Notes under the pieces: generated by a model
Seen by the model: only the letters and a program-made list of their open reading frames with translations
Database searches by the model: none
What the model was told of the DNA's origin: nothing
Assembly: GCF_020539505.1 (NCBI RefSeq)
Contig: NZ_JACDXW010000007.1
Span: 55,939-119,938 of the forward strand
Length of the DNA stretch: 64,000 nucleotides
From: Mesopusillimonas faecipullorum
GTDB lineage: Bacteria > Pseudomonadota > Gammaproteobacteria > Burkholderiales > Burkholderiaceae_B
Direction of reading: 5' to 3'
Made by a program: the position numbers and the translations under genes
Shown: one piece after another, positions 21,976 through 30,865 of the stretch
Numbering within the stretch: the stretch's first letter is position 1
Layout: the number at the start of each line of letters is the position of its first letter

Positions 21976-21981
21976 TATAAT
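21976..21981 (+). promoter_or_regulatory. Candidate -10 box before the VUT transporter, with long leader
   Basis: A perfect TATAAT lies about 150 bases before the transporter ATG. A matching -35 element is weak. The leader contains a CAGGTT-tc-AACCTG hairpin and GC-rich pairs. Because the downstream genes handle queuosine precursors, a preQ1-responsive element was looked for; no known class could be recognised. Confidence 0.35.
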
Positions 21982-22131
21982 GGCGCGTGGCGTTGGCTCA
22001 GGCTCAGGTTTCAACCTGCCCGTCTTGGCCCGCCCGTTGCCAGCCGCTTGTCGTGGCAGGCGGCCTCTACCTTCCTTTTCACTTGTTCTGCGCCCAGACT
22101 TGTGCTGTCTGTTCGCCCGGAGTTGTGTGCC

Positions 22132-22701
22132 ATGTCGCTTTCGCTCGACTCGCGTCGCCGCGTCGAAGGCTATGCCTTCTTGCTCGCTTTTACCCTTTGT
22201 GTACCGCTGGCTAACTGGATGATCCACCATATTGGGGTGGTATGCCCGCCGGGAGGGCCGTGTCTGATTCCCGTCGCGCCTGGCTTGATGGCACCCAGCG
22301 CAGTGCTGATGGCTGGCCTGGCCTTGGTACTGCGAGACTTGGTACAGCGGCGTCTGGGGGTGTCCTGGTCAGTGGTCGCCATCGTATTGGGTGGCGTGCT
22401 GTCGTGGTGGGTCGCCCCACCTGCACTGGTTTTTGCCTCGGTTTGCGCCTTTCTTTTCTCGGAGTTGGCGGATTTGCTGGTTTACACGCCGCTGCAACGG
22501 CGCCGCTTGGTGTTGGCCGTAGTCGCTTCCAGCGTGGTGGGTCTGTTTGTCGACACCGTGATTTTTCTGAGCCTGGCGTTTGGCGGCTTAGACTATATGT
22601 GGGGCCAGATAGTGGGTAAAAGCTGGATGGTGTTGCTGGCCATCCCGATTATTGCCTGGCTGCGCCGCCGCGACGATGCCTTGGGCATGCAGCCTGCCTA
22701 A
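22132..22701 (+). CDS. VUT-family queuosine-precursor transporter (YhhQ-like)
   Basis: A 189-residue membrane protein with about six hydrophobic segments. It contains FLFSELADLLVYTPLQRR and VVGLFVDTVIFLSLAF, characteristic of the VUT/YhhQ (ECF-S-like) family, which imports preQ0 or preQ1. The next gene, 45 bp downstream, is queF, which reduces preQ0 to preQ1, so a queuosine salvage role fits. The ATG at 22132 follows CCCGGAG; an upstream in-frame extension from 21958 is not membrane-like and was left out. Confidence 0.82.
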   Translation: MSLSLDSRRRVEGYAFLLAFTLCVPLANWMIHHIGVVCPPGGPCLIPVAPGLMAPSAVLMAGLALVLRDLVQRRLGVSWSVVAIVLGGVLSWWVAPPALVFASVCAFLFSELADLLVYTPLQRRRLVLAVVASSVVGLFVDTVIFLSLAFGGLDYMWGQIVGKSWMVLLAIPIIAWLRRRDDALGMQPA

Positions 22702-22746
22702 GCGTAACGCTTACTCCCGTTTTTATTTTTTGTAGTGGAGCCTGCC

Positions 22747-23208
22747 ATGACTTCCGATGCTTCTTCCCTGACTCAGCTGGGTCGCGATGTCGGTATTCCT
22801 ACCGACCCGGACAACGCCCAACTGGAAAGAGTCCCTAATCCCCATCCCGACACCGCCTATGTGGCCCGCTTTACGGCGCCCGAATTTACGTCTTTGTGCC
22901 CGGTAACCGGGCAGCCCGACTTTGCCCACCTGGTTATCGACTACGTGCCCCAGGATTGGTTGGTAGAGTCTAAATCGCTCAAGCTTTATCTGACGTCGTT
23001 CCGTAATCATGGTGCGTTTCATGAGGATTGCACCGTCGGCATAGGCAAGCGCCTGGCATCGTTGTTAGAGCCGCGCTGGTTGCGCATTGCAGGCTATTGG
23101 TACCCGCGTGGCGGCATACCCATAGACGTCTTTTGGCAGACGGGGGCCGCACCTGAGGGTATATGGCTGCCCGATACGGGGGTTGCGCCTTATCGCGGGC
23201 GCGGTTGA
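22747..23208 (+). CDS. queF: NADPH-dependent 7-cyano-7-deazaguanine reductase (short QueF)
   Basis: A 153-residue tunnelling-fold enzyme. [16 protein letters not shown] holds the nucleophilic Cys and the following conserved Asp, and [16 protein letters not shown] is the QueF NADPH-binding signature (E(S/T)K.LK...SFRNH-F-E). The C-terminal [17 protein letters not shown] is also typical. Length matches the unimodular YkvM type rather than the 280-residue E. coli form. It forms preQ1 for tRNA queuosine. GGAG precedes the ATG at 22747. Confidence 0.93.
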   Translation: MTSDASSLTQLGRDVGIPTDPDNAQLERVPNPHPDTAYVARFTAPEFTSLCPVTGQPDFAHLVIDYVPQDWLVESKSLKLYLTSFRNHGAFHEDCTVGIGKRLASLLEPRWLRIAGYWYPRGGIPIDVFWQTGAAPEGIWLPDTGVAPYRGRG

Positions 23209-23231
23209 ACTAGCTGAATCTGCGTAGGCTG

Positions 23232-23253
23232 GCCTGTGTGCTTAAGCACAGGC
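23232..23253. terminator. Hairpin between convergent queF and the AraC-type gene
   Basis: GCCTGTG-tgcttaag-CACAGGC is a 7-bp stem that overlaps the AraC gene stop codon (23242). No U-run follows on either strand. It may act as a weak bidirectional terminator. Confidence 0.35.
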
Positions 23254-24324
23254 GCGATAGCTTCTTGCCGCGCTGGTATCGCGCGGCAACTCGCCGAACC
23301 GTTCGCGGTAATAGGCGGAGAATCGGCCCAGATGGCCAAAACCGTGGTCTAGCGCAATGGTGGTGACATTGGCGTCGGGGCGCGACTGAAGCTTGCGGCG
23401 GACTTCGTCCAGACGGATGTTGCGCAGCAAAACCATGGGCGAAACCCCATGATAACGATGACATAAAACATTAAGCGAACGCGGGCTGAGGCCTGCCGCA
23501 TTGGCCAGATCGACGAGAGAAATGGGGGCGCACAAGCGTTGATGGATATAAGACTCCATGCGCTCGAGCGGTGCGATAGCCGCGCGGGACGGCGGATTGA
23601 TGGGCTGCGCGGGGCATGCGTCACAATCGATGACGGGCTCTTGGCCATCTTGGTGGGTTAAAAGGAACAACACCAGACTGCGTTCGAAATGGTCTAGCCA
23701 TTCGCGGCTGAGCCGGCTATTGCCGTAGCCGTTGGAAAGATCTATGGCCTGTTGAACCAAGGAACACCATAACGAGGTTAGGCCGGGTTCGAGTTTGAAT
23801 GCCGGGGCCTGAAACCCGGCGGTACTACAGGAAGAGGTTTCGCAGTTGTTGTGGCGCCGCAGCAAGTGGTGCGGAATTTTGACAATGACCTGTTCGCTGT
23901 TTTGCTGCCAATGGATGCCGATATCGCTGCGCGGCGAGAGAATGGCCACGTCGCCGGGCGCGAAGCTGTGCCGGCCACAGCCTGTGTCGACGTCAAAGCC
24001 GCCCCGCAGGGGCGTTTGAATCAGGGAAAAACCATCGAACGGCGCCGCCTTGACTGCGACTTCGGCACCATAAGTGAGCTTCATGATGCTGATGTCGTTG
24101 AGGCGGCATTCAAAAAGGGCGGTATTGACTGCGCCTTGGCCCAGCGCAAGATCGTGTTCGCTGAGCACGCCGCTAAGCCGCGTACGGACTTCGTAGGCCG
24201 ATTCGGATTGGAAAATCAGATTGTCATAAAGCTTGGACACATCCAGCTTGGCCAGAGACTGCACGGAAAGGTTCTCCAGGATGAAGATGGATACGTTACG
24301 GCGCAAAGGCAAAGGCCGCGCCAT
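23242..24324 (-). CDS. AraC-family transcriptional regulator of the aromatic cluster
   Basis: A 360-residue regulator. The N-terminal ~200 residues form a cupin-like ligand/dimer domain with a GGFDVDTGCGRHSFAPGDVAILSP segment, as in the AraC_binding_2 group (AlkS/CbdS/AndR-like regulators of aromatic dioxygenases). The C-terminal part carries two helix-turn-helices: PISLVDLANAAGLSPRSLNVLCHRYHG and VTTIALDHGFGHLGRFSAYYRERFGELP. It is the last gene of the minus-strand cluster, 61 bp after the oxygenase reductase, so it probably controls the oxygenase and transporter promoters. Inducer unknown. Confidence 0.87.
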   Translation of the reverse strand: MARPLPLRRNVSIFILENLSVQSLAKLDVSKLYDNLIFQSESAYEVRTRLSGVLSEHDLALGQGAVNTALFECRLNDISIMKLTYGAEVAVKAAPFDGFSLIQTPLRGGFDVDTGCGRHSFAPGDVAILSPRSDIGIHWQQNSEQVIVKIPHHLLRRHNNCETSSCSTAGFQAPAFKLEPGLTSLWCSLVQQAIDLSNGYGNSRLSREWLDHFERSLVLFLLTHQDGQEPVIDCDACPAQPINPPSRAAIAPLERMESYIHQRLCAPISLVDLANAAGLSPRSLNVLCHRYHGVSPMVLLRNIRLDEVRRKLQSRPDANVTTIALDHGFGHLGRFSAYYRERFGELPRDTSAARSYRACA

Positions 24325-24385
24325 TCACTGTAGGGGTGAATGGCGCGTATGGCTATCAGGGAGTTCCCGCAGCGCGGCCAGGCGC

Positions 24386-25369
24386 TTAGAGATCCAATAC
24401 CAGGCGGGGGCCTTTGCAGCGCGATACACACGGGTGCATGATGTTGCCCGCCTGTTTCTCGCGTTCGGTAAGGATGTAGTCGCGATGATCGATCTCGCCC
24501 GAAAGCACGCCTGTGGCGCACACCCCGCATTCTCCGCGGTTGCAATCGTATAAAGGGTCCAGGCCGGCATCGTTCAGCACGTCCAGTATGCTTTTATCCC
24601 CTGGCACCTGCAGGACTTGCCCCGTGCTGGCGATTTCAACCTCGAAAGCCTGGTCGCCTTCTTCGGCGGGCGGGGCGTTGAATAATTCGAAATGCAGGTG
24701 GCTGCGAGGCCAGTTGTGTTGATCTGCTTGCGCAATAACCGCATCGATGAGCGGCAAGGGACCGCAGAAATACAGGTGATCGCCCTCGCGCAGTTCGTTT
24801 TTGAACAAGGCTGCAACGTCAAAAGGCCGGCCTTGCTCGTCGTCGGCATGCACATGCAGATTGGTGTCCAACAGGGTTTCCAGCTCGCTCATCAAAGCCA
24901 TGCCGGTGCGGCTGCGGCCCGCATAATGCATAAGCACGGGGCGTTGACGTTGTAGGCATGAAGCCGCCATGCTGGCCAAGGGGGTTACCCCTATGCCCCC
25001 CGCCAGCAAGACAGCGCGGGAGGAGGATTCATCCAGGGGAAACTGATTGCGTGGTGCGCGCACTTCAATGATCTGGCCCGTTTGCAGCGCTTCGTGCACG
25101 AAGCGCGAGCCGCCTCGGCCTGTTTCTTCGCGCCTGACCGCAATCGTGTAGGAGGAGGGCGAGTCTGTGGCCTCTAGATGAATCAAAGAATACTCGCGCC
25201 AAGCGCTGCTGCCGTCGGGCAGTGTGACTTTTACGCAGATGTGCGCTCCCGGCTCGAAGCCGGGTAGCGCTTCGCCGCTGGCTGATTCCAGGCGTAGTTC
25301 GCGGATCTCGGGTGTCAGCATCCGGGCCGAGACCAAACGTAAGGACAGGATATCTTGTGCGGCGTTCAT
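24386..25369 (-). CDS. PDR/VanB-family oxygenase reductase (flavin plus plant-type 2Fe-2S)
   Basis: A 327-residue protein with the phthalate dioxygenase reductase layout. A flavin domain (about 1-105; REYSLIHL is the R-x-Y-S motif) is followed by an NAD domain (LAGGIGVTPLASMAASC, FCGPLPLIDAV). A C-terminal ferredoxin domain has CNRGECGVC plus a distal Cys near the end (HPCVSRC). It passes electrons from NAD(P)H to a Rieske oxygenase, here most likely the alpha/beta oxygenase at 31-33 kb. It lies 23 bp downstream of the binding-protein gene. Confidence 0.9.
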   Translation of the reverse strand: MNAAQDILSLRLVSARMLTPEIRELRLESASGEALPGFEPGAHICVKVTLPDGSSAWREYSLIHLEATDSPSSYTIAVRREETGRGGSRFVHEALQTGQIIEVRAPRNQFPLDESSSRAVLLAGGIGVTPLASMAASCLQRQRPVLMHYAGRSRTGMALMSELETLLDTNLHVHADDEQGRPFDVAALFKNELREGDHLYFCGPLPLIDAVIAQADQHNWPRSHLHFELFNAPPAEEGDQAFEVEIASTGQVLQVPGDKSILDVLNDAGLDPLYDCNRGECGVCATGVLSGEIDHRDYILTEREKQAGNIMHPCVSRCKGPRLVLDL

Positions 25370-25392
25370 GCTTCAGTTTCTCTGGGTACGGC

Positions 25393-26580
25393 TCAGGAGG
25401 GTAGTTTCATGGGGCATTCCTGGGCGAAGGGGTCGTGCAGGTCTTTCATGACGGTGCCGACCAACTTGTTGCGCAGTTTGCCATTTTCATCCTCGACGAT
25501 CTGGCGCATGTGAATGTCGTGGATGGGGTAGTGATTGTTGTTGAAACGGAAAGGGCCGCGCACAGACTCAAAGTTGGCTTGAGCCAGGGCTTTGCGGAAA
25601 GCTTCGCGGTCTTCGACTTTGCCCTTCACGTCTCGGACAGCACCATCGATCAGCATGGCGGCGTCATAGCCTTGCGAAGCGTACATGCTGGGCAGACGAC
25701 CATATTCTTCCTGGAAGGCGGCGACAAATTTCTTGTTGGCCTCGTTGGGCAGGTCGTCGGCCCACTGCGAAGAGTTATAGGCGCCTAGAAGATCTTTGCC
25801 CAGTGCCTGGATGTTTTCAACATCGGCGGTAAAGCCCGGTGTCAGCAACGGCGCGTCTTTTTGCATGCCCGCGGCGTTGTACTGCTTGACGAAGTTGATG
25901 CCCATGCCGCCCGGCAAGAAATAAAACACGGCGTCGGGTTTTGAGGCACGGATGGTACCGATCTCGGGCGAGTAGTCCAGTTGGTTCATCTTGGTATAGA
26001 TTTCTTCAACGATTTCGCCTTTGTATTGGCGCTTGAAGCCAAACAGCGACTCACGGCCACCCGGATAGTTGGGGGCGATCATCGCGACGCGCTTGTAACC
26101 GCGTTCGTTGGCAAAAGCCCCCATGGCTTGCGGGATGTCCTCGTTCTGCCAAGACACCACAAAGAAGTTGGGGTCGCATTTGGCGCCTGCGTAATCGGCT
26201 GGGCCGGTGTTGGTGCTGATGAAAACCGTGTCGTTTTCAAGAACGGTAGGCAGCACCGGCAGTACAACGCTGGAAAACACCATGCCCGTTACCACGTCCA
26301 CCTTGTCGCGCTTGATATAGCGCTCAACGGTCTGGCGTGCGCTCACGGGGTTGGTCTGGTCGTCGGTGATGGTCATCTTGACGGGCAGGCCACCCAGCTT
26401 GCCGTCGTTCATCTTGATGGCCAGATTGAAGGCGTCGCGGATGTCCTGGCCGGTGCCGGCGCCCGGGCCCGACAGCGTGGTCAGAAAGCCGATCTTGAGC
26501 TCTTCGGCGCTATGAGCCGCTGGGGCGGCCATTAGCAGGGTCGCTGCGGCCAGCGTACATGCCAAGTTGGATGGTTTCAT
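25393..26580 (-). CDS. Liv-type ABC transporter substrate-binding protein
   Basis: A 395-residue periplasmic binding protein. The signal peptide ends AAPAAHSAEE, and the mature part begins LKIGFLTTLSGPGAGTGQDIRDAFNLA, the type I (LivJ/LivK) fold signature, with DDQTNPVSARQTVERYI and FNNNHYPIHDIHMRQIVEDENGKL. This subgroup is associated with aromatic acids and related compounds rather than only branched-chain amino acids. It is separated from livFGMH by the plus-strand isochorismatase-like gene but belongs with them by function. Confidence 0.88.
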   Translation of the reverse strand: MKPSNLACTLAAATLLMAAPAAHSAEELKIGFLTTLSGPGAGTGQDIRDAFNLAIKMNDGKLGGLPVKMTITDDQTNPVSARQTVERYIKRDKVDVVTGMVFSSVVLPVLPTVLENDTVFISTNTGPADYAGAKCDPNFFVVSWQNEDIPQAMGAFANERGYKRVAMIAPNYPGGRESLFGFKRQYKGEIVEEIYTKMNQLDYSPEIGTIRASKPDAVFYFLPGGMGINFVKQYNAAGMQKDAPLLTPGFTADVENIQALGKDLLGAYNSSQWADDLPNEANKKFVAAFQEEYGRLPSMYASQGYDAAMLIDGAVRDVKGKVEDREAFRKALAQANFESVRGPFRFNNNHYPIHDIHMRQIVEDENGKLRNKLVGTVMKDLHDPFAQECPMKLPS

Positions 26581-26677
26581 GCTGTACCCCCGGGGGTGAG
26601 TATGGGTTGAGGAATGTGATCAAGTCTAGGGAAAGCCGCTACGGTGCAATATCCGCAATCGGCAGAGCATCCCCGCC

Positions 26678-26740
26678 GCCTATCCGTTTTTAGCAGGCGG
26701 CCTGTACCGCCCGGCGCTTTGGCGCGTTTTTCGGATAGCG
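26678..26740. promoter_or_regulatory. Candidate operator pair (CTATCCG inverted repeat)
   Basis: CTATCCG at 26680-26686 and its inverse CGGATAG at 26732-26738 flank a GC-rich stretch in the 223-bp divergent gap between the binding-protein gene and the isochorismatase-like gene. Read on the minus strand the second copy is GCTATCCGAAAAA, matching copies in the livH/oxygenase gap. Proposed site for the cluster regulator; inference from motif sharing only. Confidence 0.45.
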
Positions 26741-26803
26741 GGCCTGACCGGCGCTGCGTAGACTCGCCGTCACCAGAATCGACGCATACACATGAGGTAA
26801 GCC

Positions 26804-27388
26804 ATGCACAAAACCGCCGTATTGGCCTTGCATTACCAGAACGAAGTGCTGCATCCGGAAGGGCGCATTCGCGTCGGTGTGGATGACGAAGCGGTGCGCG
26901 CACGCGTCATCGACGGCGCCACCCGCTTATTGGCAGGCGCCAGACAGCGACGCTTGCCGATTTACCACGTGCGCATTGCGTTTCGCCCTGATTACGCCGA
27001 TTGTCCGGCCAACACCCCTATTTTTCGCCGCACCATAGAACTGGGCGCCGTCAAAGAGGGGGAATGGGGCGCTGAGTTTCTGACTGAGCTGCAACCCCAG
27101 CAGAACAGCGACGAATTCGTCGTGACCCACCAGCGCATCAGTGCGTTTGCGGGCACCTGCCTGGATAACCTTTTGCGCATCCGCCAGATCAGCCATCTGA
27201 TTATCGCGGGTGTGGCTACCCACTCTGTCGTCGAACACACTGTGCGTGAAGCGGTAGACCGAGGTTACGAGGTCACCATTGCCGCCGATGCTTGTGCGGC
27301 GGGCTCGGCTGAATTCCACGACGCTGCTTTACGCAGCCTGGCCTTGGTTGCCGAGGTTGCCAATGTGGAAAGCGCCTGGCGCTTGTAA
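26804..27388 (+). CDS. Isochorismatase-fold protein with all three catalytic residues replaced
   Basis: A 194-residue protein of the isochorismatase/cysteine hydrolase fold (YecD-like). Family landmarks are clear: YQNEVL near the N-terminus, ISAFAGTCLDNLL in the middle, IIAGVATHSVVEHTVREA and ADACAAGSAEFHDAA. Aligned by eye, the Asp before 'mQN' is His10, the Lys four residues before the 'SAF' is His109, and the nucleophile position (GxATxxC) is Val142. Classical hydrolase chemistry therefore looks impossible. It is inserted on the plus strand between the transporter genes, so it is divergent from the binding-protein gene. Confidence 0.8.
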   Translation: MHKTAVLALHYQNEVLHPEGRIRVGVDDEAVRARVIDGATRLLAGARQRRLPIYHVRIAFRPDYADCPANTPIFRRTIELGAVKEGEWGAEFLTELQPQQNSDEFVVTHQRISAFAGTCLDNLLRIRQISHLIIAGVATHSVVEHTVREAVDRGYEVTIAADACAAGSAEFHDAALRSLALVAEVANVESAWRL

Positions 27389-27421
27389 AAGCGCGGGGCT
27401 GAGCACCCCCCGTTATAGCGC

Positions 27422-28135
27422 CTAAACCCCCATATACCGCACCCACAGGCTGCGGTCTGCGTCCAGGGCGGCAGAAGTGCCGCTCCAAACCAGTTTGCCG
27501 CGCTCAAGTATCAGATGGCGGTCGGCGATTTGCACCAGCTTGTCTACGTATTTGTCTACCACCAGCGTGGTTTGGCCTTCACGTTTAAGCAGGCCCAGGC
27601 AACGCCAGATTTCTTCCCGGATAAGCGGTGCCAGGCCTTCGGTCGCCTCATCCAGAATCAGCAGTTTAGGGTTGGTCGACAGGGCGCGGCCTATGGCCAG
27701 CATCTGCTGCTCGCCCCCAGACAGTTGACTACCCAGATGGCGGCTGCGTTCCGCCAGGCGTGGAAACAGCTCGTAAATGCGTTTCAGTGTCCAGGGTGTG
27801 CTGTTGCCGTTGCGCCGGCTGGAAAAAGCGACCAAGTGCTCGCGTACCGTCAGGTTGGGAAAGCATTGACGCCCTTCGGGTACAACGGCCAGACCCAGCC
27901 TGGCGATAGCGTCAGGGGCCATCGTATTTAGCTTGTGGCCCTGCCATGTCAAGGTGCCGTCAAAGGGCTTGAGCACGCCCACCATGTTTTTGATGGTCGT
28001 GCTCTTGCCCATGCCATTGCGGCCCAGCAGGCCGATCACCTCGCCCTCATCAATGGCAAAATCCAGACCGAACAGAACTTGGCTGGCGCCGTAGCCGGCC
28101 GAGAGATTTTCACAGGTAAGCAGGCGCGTGGTCAT
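27422..28135 (-). CDS. livF: Liv-type ABC transporter ATP-binding protein (LivF)
   Basis: A 237-residue ABC ATPase: Walker A GRNGMGKST, Q-loop near VPEGRQCFPNLTVREHL (the VPEGR.iFP pattern is typical of LivF), signature LSGGEQQMLAIGRAL and Walker B LLILDEATEGLAP. It powers import of the ligand captured by the binding protein. Its start overlaps the livG stop by four bases. Confidence 0.93.
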   Translation of the reverse strand: MTTRLLTCENLSAGYGASQVLFGLDFAIDEGEVIGLLGRNGMGKSTTIKNMVGVLKPFDGTLTWQGHKLNTMAPDAIARLGLAVVPEGRQCFPNLTVREHLVAFSSRRNGNSTPWTLKRIYELFPRLAERSRHLGSQLSGGEQQMLAIGRALSTNPKLLILDEATEGLAPLIREEIWRCLGLLKREGQTTLVVDKYVDKLVQIADRHLILERGKLVWSGTSAALDADRSLWVRYMGV

Positions 28136-28890
28136 GCAGTTTCCGTACCGAGATAGACTTCCTGGACGCGCGGGTTGCTGCGTATTTGCTCTACCGTGCC
28201 AGTGGCAAGGACTTTGCCGTAAACCAGCACCGAGATGCGGTCGGCCAGTTGAAACACGGCGTCCATGTCGTGTTCTATAAGCAGGACAGCCATGTCCTGG
28301 CGCAGCTTGCGTATCAGTTCGACGGTGCGGGCCGACTCGTCGGGGCCCATGCCCGCCATGGGTTCATCCAGCAGCAGCACTTTGGGGCGTGCGGCCAGCG
28401 CCAAGGCAATATCCAGTTGTCGTTGCGCCCCGTGCGGCAGACTGCCTGCAGGCGCCTGTAGCACGGCGTCACCCACCAGGCCGACGCGAGCACCCAATGC
28501 TATGGCTTGGGTGGTCAGTGCTTGCTCGGCGTCGCGTTTGCCGAACAGGCGAAAGTTATTGCCCTCGTGTGCCTGAATGGCCAAGCGCAGGTTGTCCAGC
28601 GTGCTGGACTGCTTGAACAGATTCGTGACCTGAAAGCAGCGCGATAGCCCCGCGCGTACCCGCTGATGCGCGCTCAGGCTGGTAATGTCGCGGCCATCCA
28701 GCACAATGCGACCGGCGTCTACGGGCAATAGCCCGGACAGCAGATTGACCAAGGTGCTTTTGCCTGCGCCATTAGGGCCGATCAGGGCGTGCACTTCGTT
28801 AGGCTTGACGTCAATATCGACATTGTCGGTTGCGCGCAACTCGTGGAACTGCTTGACCAGCCCGGTGGCGCTGAAAAGCGTTTTTCTCAT
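28132..28890 (-). CDS. livG: Liv-type ABC transporter ATP-binding protein (LivG)
   Basis: A 252-residue ABC ATPase with Walker A GPNGAGKST, GLSRCFQVTNLFKQSSTLDNLRLA (the LivG-type R.FQ...LF...T..EN), and Walker B PKVLLLDEPMAGMG. The ABC signature region reads LPHGAQRQLDIALALA rather than canonical LSGGQ, as is usual in LivG proteins (L.YG.QR.LEIA). It overlaps livM upstream and livF downstream by ATGA. Confidence 0.93.
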   Translation of the reverse strand: MRKTLFSATGLVKQFHELRATDNVDIDVKPNEVHALIGPNGAGKSTLVNLLSGLLPVDAGRIVLDGRDITSLSAHQRVRAGLSRCFQVTNLFKQSSTLDNLRLAIQAHEGNNFRLFGKRDAEQALTTQAIALGARVGLVGDAVLQAPAGSLPHGAQRQLDIALALAARPKVLLLDEPMAGMGPDESARTVELIRKLRQDMAVLLIEHDMDAVFQLADRISVLVYGKVLATGTVEQIRSNPRVQEVYLGTETA

Positions 28891-29879
28891 GCCTGCCTCC
28901 GAAGCAAGGTAAACAGCGTGCCGTTCTTGTCTTCAGGTTTGCTGGAAAACAGTGCCGACAAACCATGGGGGGCGAACAAGATAATGGCGATGACAAGTAC
29001 ACCCATGGGCCAATGCCAGTATTCGGTGTATTGGGGCAAAAACTCTACCATCAGCCCCCAAAGGCCGGCGCCTATTACTGCTCCCCAGCGATAGCCCATG
29101 CCGCCTAAAGCCACCACCACCAACAGCTCGGCGGAATGGGTCCACTGAATAGTGGTTGGGCTGATGAAACCGTTTTGCGTCATCATCATGGCGCCGCCCA
29201 GGCCGGCCCAGGCAGAGCACATAACGAAGGCCTGCAAGCGCAGCCGGGTAGTGGGGTAGCCCAAGGCACGCATGCGCACCTCGTTGTCGCGTATGCCGAT
29301 AATAGCCTTGCCGAAACGTGATTCGATCATGCTGAAAAACAGCCACAGGCTTAGCACGAACACGGCCAGCACAACGCCATACAGCATGTTGACATCGCCT
29401 GAATCGGCGCCGAAGCCAAATTGCAGTGGTGTGGCCAGAATATAGCCATCGTCGCCCCCGTACATGCGCAGTGAAACGGCGATGTAGTACACCATCTCGG
29501 CAAATGCCAAGGTAATCATCAAGAAGTACATGCCGCGCGTACGCAGCACGACCAAGCCGATAAGGCAGGCGGCGATGGCGGTTATCAGCGTGGCGCCGAC
29601 CCACAGCAGCCAAACCGACTCTATGCCGGCCTCGACCAGCGCCACCATGGCGTAGGAACCTATACCAATGAAGCCGGCGTGGCCAAGCGCAATCATGCCG
29701 CCGTAGCCTGCCAAAAAATTCAGGCTGGTGGCGATCATCATGGCGATCATCAGCCGCATGACGAATCCGGTGTAGTAATCCAGACCTAGTGGCTCAGCCA
29801 CAAAAGGAAAAGCAAACAGCGCACCCAGAAAAATGAAGGGCGCCAAGCGAGCAGGGGAAATCATGGATGCCTGTGTCAT
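28887..29879 (-). CDS. livM: Liv-type ABC transporter permease (LivM)
   Basis: A 330-residue permease with about ten hydrophobic helices. Family motifs include ATSLNFLAGYGGMIALGHAGFIGIGSYAMV, RTRGMYFLMITLAFAEMVYYIA and GIRDNEVRMRALGYPTTRLRLQAFVMCSAWAGLGGA. ATG 29879 lies five bases after the livH stop; a longer start would overlap livH. It is the second inner-membrane channel subunit. Confidence 0.92.
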   Translation of the reverse strand: MTQASMISPARLAPFIFLGALFAFPFVAEPLGLDYYTGFVMRLMIAMMIATSLNFLAGYGGMIALGHAGFIGIGSYAMVALVEAGIESVWLLWVGATLITAIAACLIGLVVLRTRGMYFLMITLAFAEMVYYIAVSLRMYGGDDGYILATPLQFGFGADSGDVNMLYGVVLAVFVLSLWLFFSMIESRFGKAIIGIRDNEVRMRALGYPTTRLRLQAFVMCSAWAGLGGAMMMTQNGFISPTTIQWTHSAELLVVVALGGMGYRWGAVIGAGLWGLMVEFLPQYTEYWHWPMGVLVIAIILFAPHGLSALFSSKPEDKNGTLFTLLRRQA

Positions 29880-29884
29880 GGGGT

Positions 29885-30805
29885 TCAGCCTCGGGCGGGA
29901 AACAGGCCGGCAGGCTTGAAGCACAGCACACCTATCATCAACAGGTACATGAGTACGCTGGCCAGGGCAGGCCCGACGTCTGCCGCGATCACAGGAGAGG
30001 CAAGCTTGCTGAGCAGAGCAGGAATGAAAGCTCTACCGGCGGTATCGACGATGCCCACCAGCAGCGCTGCAATGAAAGCGCCACGTATCGAGCCTATGCC
30101 GCCTATGACAATGATGACCAAGGCGGGAATCAGCACGGCTTCGCCCATGCCGGTCTGCACCGAGGTAATCGGGCCCATCATGGCCCCGCCTATGCCCGCC
30201 AAGGCAGCGCCCAAGATGGCAATACTGGTAAAGACGCGACGCACGCGTATCCCCATGAGCTGGGTCATTTCGCGGTTGGACGCACCGGCCCGCACCAGCA
30301 TGCCCAAGCGGGTATGCGCCATCATGAAATACAGCGCGATGGCCAAGGCGATGCCCACGGCGATGATCAACAGACGGAAGGCCGGGTACTCGAAGGCACC
30401 GAACAAGGTGACGGGGCCGCTGAGCGAAGGCGGCGTTGCCGCAAACAGTGGCGTAGGCCCCCAGAAGTACTTCACGACGTCATTGCAAATCAGGATAACG
30501 CCGAAGGTTGCGACGACCTGGTTCATATGACTGCGCTTGTACAGGCGGCGTATCAGGCTCATTTCCAGCAGCGCGCCGGCGATCATGGTAAGGATGACCG
30601 CGCACAGCAAAGCCAGTGGAAAGGATTCCAGCACGCGGTACGCGGTAGCCGCGAAATAGGCGCCCAGCATGAACAGCGTACCGTGCGCCAAGTTCATGGT
30701 GTCCATGACGCCGAAGACGATGGTCAGCCCAGCCGCCATAAGAAAGAGGACCAGGCCGAAGCCTATGCCGTTCATGAGCTGTTCAAGTAGGGAAAGGGTA
30801 GTCAT
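29885..30805 (-). CDS. livH: Liv-type ABC transporter permease (LivH)
   Basis: A 306-residue permease with LFLMAAGLTIVFGVMDTMNLAHGTLFMLGAYFAA at the N-terminus and GIRVRRVFTSIAILGAALAGIGGAMMGP in the middle, both LivH hallmarks. It is the first gene of the minus-strand livHMGF operon, and its promoter shares the 251-bp gap with the divergent oxygenase genes. Confidence 0.92.
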   Translation of the reverse strand: MTTLSLLEQLMNGIGFGLVLFLMAAGLTIVFGVMDTMNLAHGTLFMLGAYFAATAYRVLESFPLALLCAVILTMIAGALLEMSLIRRLYKRSHMNQVVATFGVILICNDVVKYFWGPTPLFAATPPSLSGPVTLFGAFEYPAFRLLIIAVGIALAIALYFMMAHTRLGMLVRAGASNREMTQLMGIRVRRVFTSIAILGAALAGIGGAMMGPITSVQTGMGEAVLIPALVIIVIGGIGSIRGAFIAALLVGIVDTAGRAFIPALLSKLASPVIAADVGPALASVLMYLLMIGVLCFKPAGLFPARG

Positions 30806-30865
30806 GAAGATGTTTGCTGCCCGAAGAGATGTCGCGGCCCAATTCTTGTGGATATTGACCAGCGC

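Noticed and set aside
29867..30790. 307-codon plus-strand frame
   Set aside because: It is antisense to livH, which has full family motifs and operon structure.
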